Shown here one piece after another: positions 63,787-64,000 of a DNA stretch of 64,000 nt. The position numbers and the translations under genes are program-made. Where the stretch lies: contig SRSI01000019.1 in assembly GCA_005656395.1 (NCBI GenBank), positions 372,001-436,000 on the forward strand, read 5' to 3'. The stretch is from Strongyloides papillosus (taxonomy: Eukaryota; Nematoda; Chromadorea; Rhabditida; Strongyloididae). Below the pieces are notes generated by a model that was given only the letters and a program-made list of their open reading frames with translations, was not told the origin of the DNA and did no database searches. The stretch's first letter is position 1. Each line of letters opens with the position of its first letter.

Positions 63787-64000
63787 GAAAATATTTTATA
63801 ATATTTATTAAATTATCAGTAAAAATATATAATTTTGTATTAAAATAAAAACCTTTGTACAACGATCTATAGTTTTCTATTTTTTGAACAAATAATCTAA
63901 AGCTTTTTGAAATTACTAACTATAAAAAATTCGAATCTGTCATTTTTTATTTTTTTCTTGATTTTATCTTCATGAATGTATTGCTAAAACGTTTAATTTT
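63787..64000. other. 3' flank of the last UGT
   Basis: AT-rich, similar to the flank after UGT copy 1 (59540-59720), so the duplicated unit extends past the coding part. The array may go on beyond the window. Confidence 0.5.

Overview
The window looks like nuclear DNA of a very AT-rich nematode with tiny introns (mostly about 40 to 50 bases). The gene families, such as UDP-glycosyltransferases of the HGGMGS type, GT49-type glycosyltransferases, IgGFc-binding-domain proteins and a MAX-like bHLH factor, together with the base composition, suggest a clade IV nematode close to Strongyloides. The genus is an inference from composition and intron style. No marker gene proves it.

Layout. From 1.4 to 13.0 kb there are six minus-strand copies of a small secreted four-cysteine protein gene that I do not recognise. 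Five of them sit in a regular 1.80 kb tandem array, and all six have a TATA-like box 33 to 35 bases upstream of the ATG. Between copies 1 and 2 lies a young mariner transposon with near-perfect inverted repeats, which appears to have landed in an older, heavily decayed mariner. A single-exon phosphomannose isomerase follows (15.0-16.6 kb), then a secreted cysteine-rich protein with a PLAC-like tail (19.7-21.0 kb) and a short tyrosine-rich secreted peptide (23.0-23.3 kb). From 23.8 to 33.8 kb there is a tandem array of five intact three-exon GT49-family glycosyltransferase genes plus one decayed copy. An IgGFc-binding-domain secreted protein is at 35.1-36.6 kb. On the plus strand are a PLEKHG-like RhoGEF (39.6-44.5 kb) and a Rubicon-homology-domain protein (45.2-47.7 kb). 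A MAX-like bHLH-zipper gene is on the minus strand (48.1-49.9 kb). From 49.9 to 57.4 kb I see no convincing gene. The right end holds a UDP-glycosyltransferase array: a nearly intact gene, a pseudogene and a second nearly intact gene.

The general theme is local gene amplification of secreted or secretory-pathway proteins (small secreted proteins, GT49, UGT) next to single-copy housekeeping or signalling genes. A second theme is technical. Five one-base length differences in T or A runs break four otherwise well-conserved genes (the RhoGEF once, the Rubicon-like gene twice, and both UGTs once each). These are most simply consensus errors, though real decay cannot be excluded from the sequence alone. 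Multi-exon models were built by eye from GT/AG sites, reading-frame continuity and comparison between paralogues.
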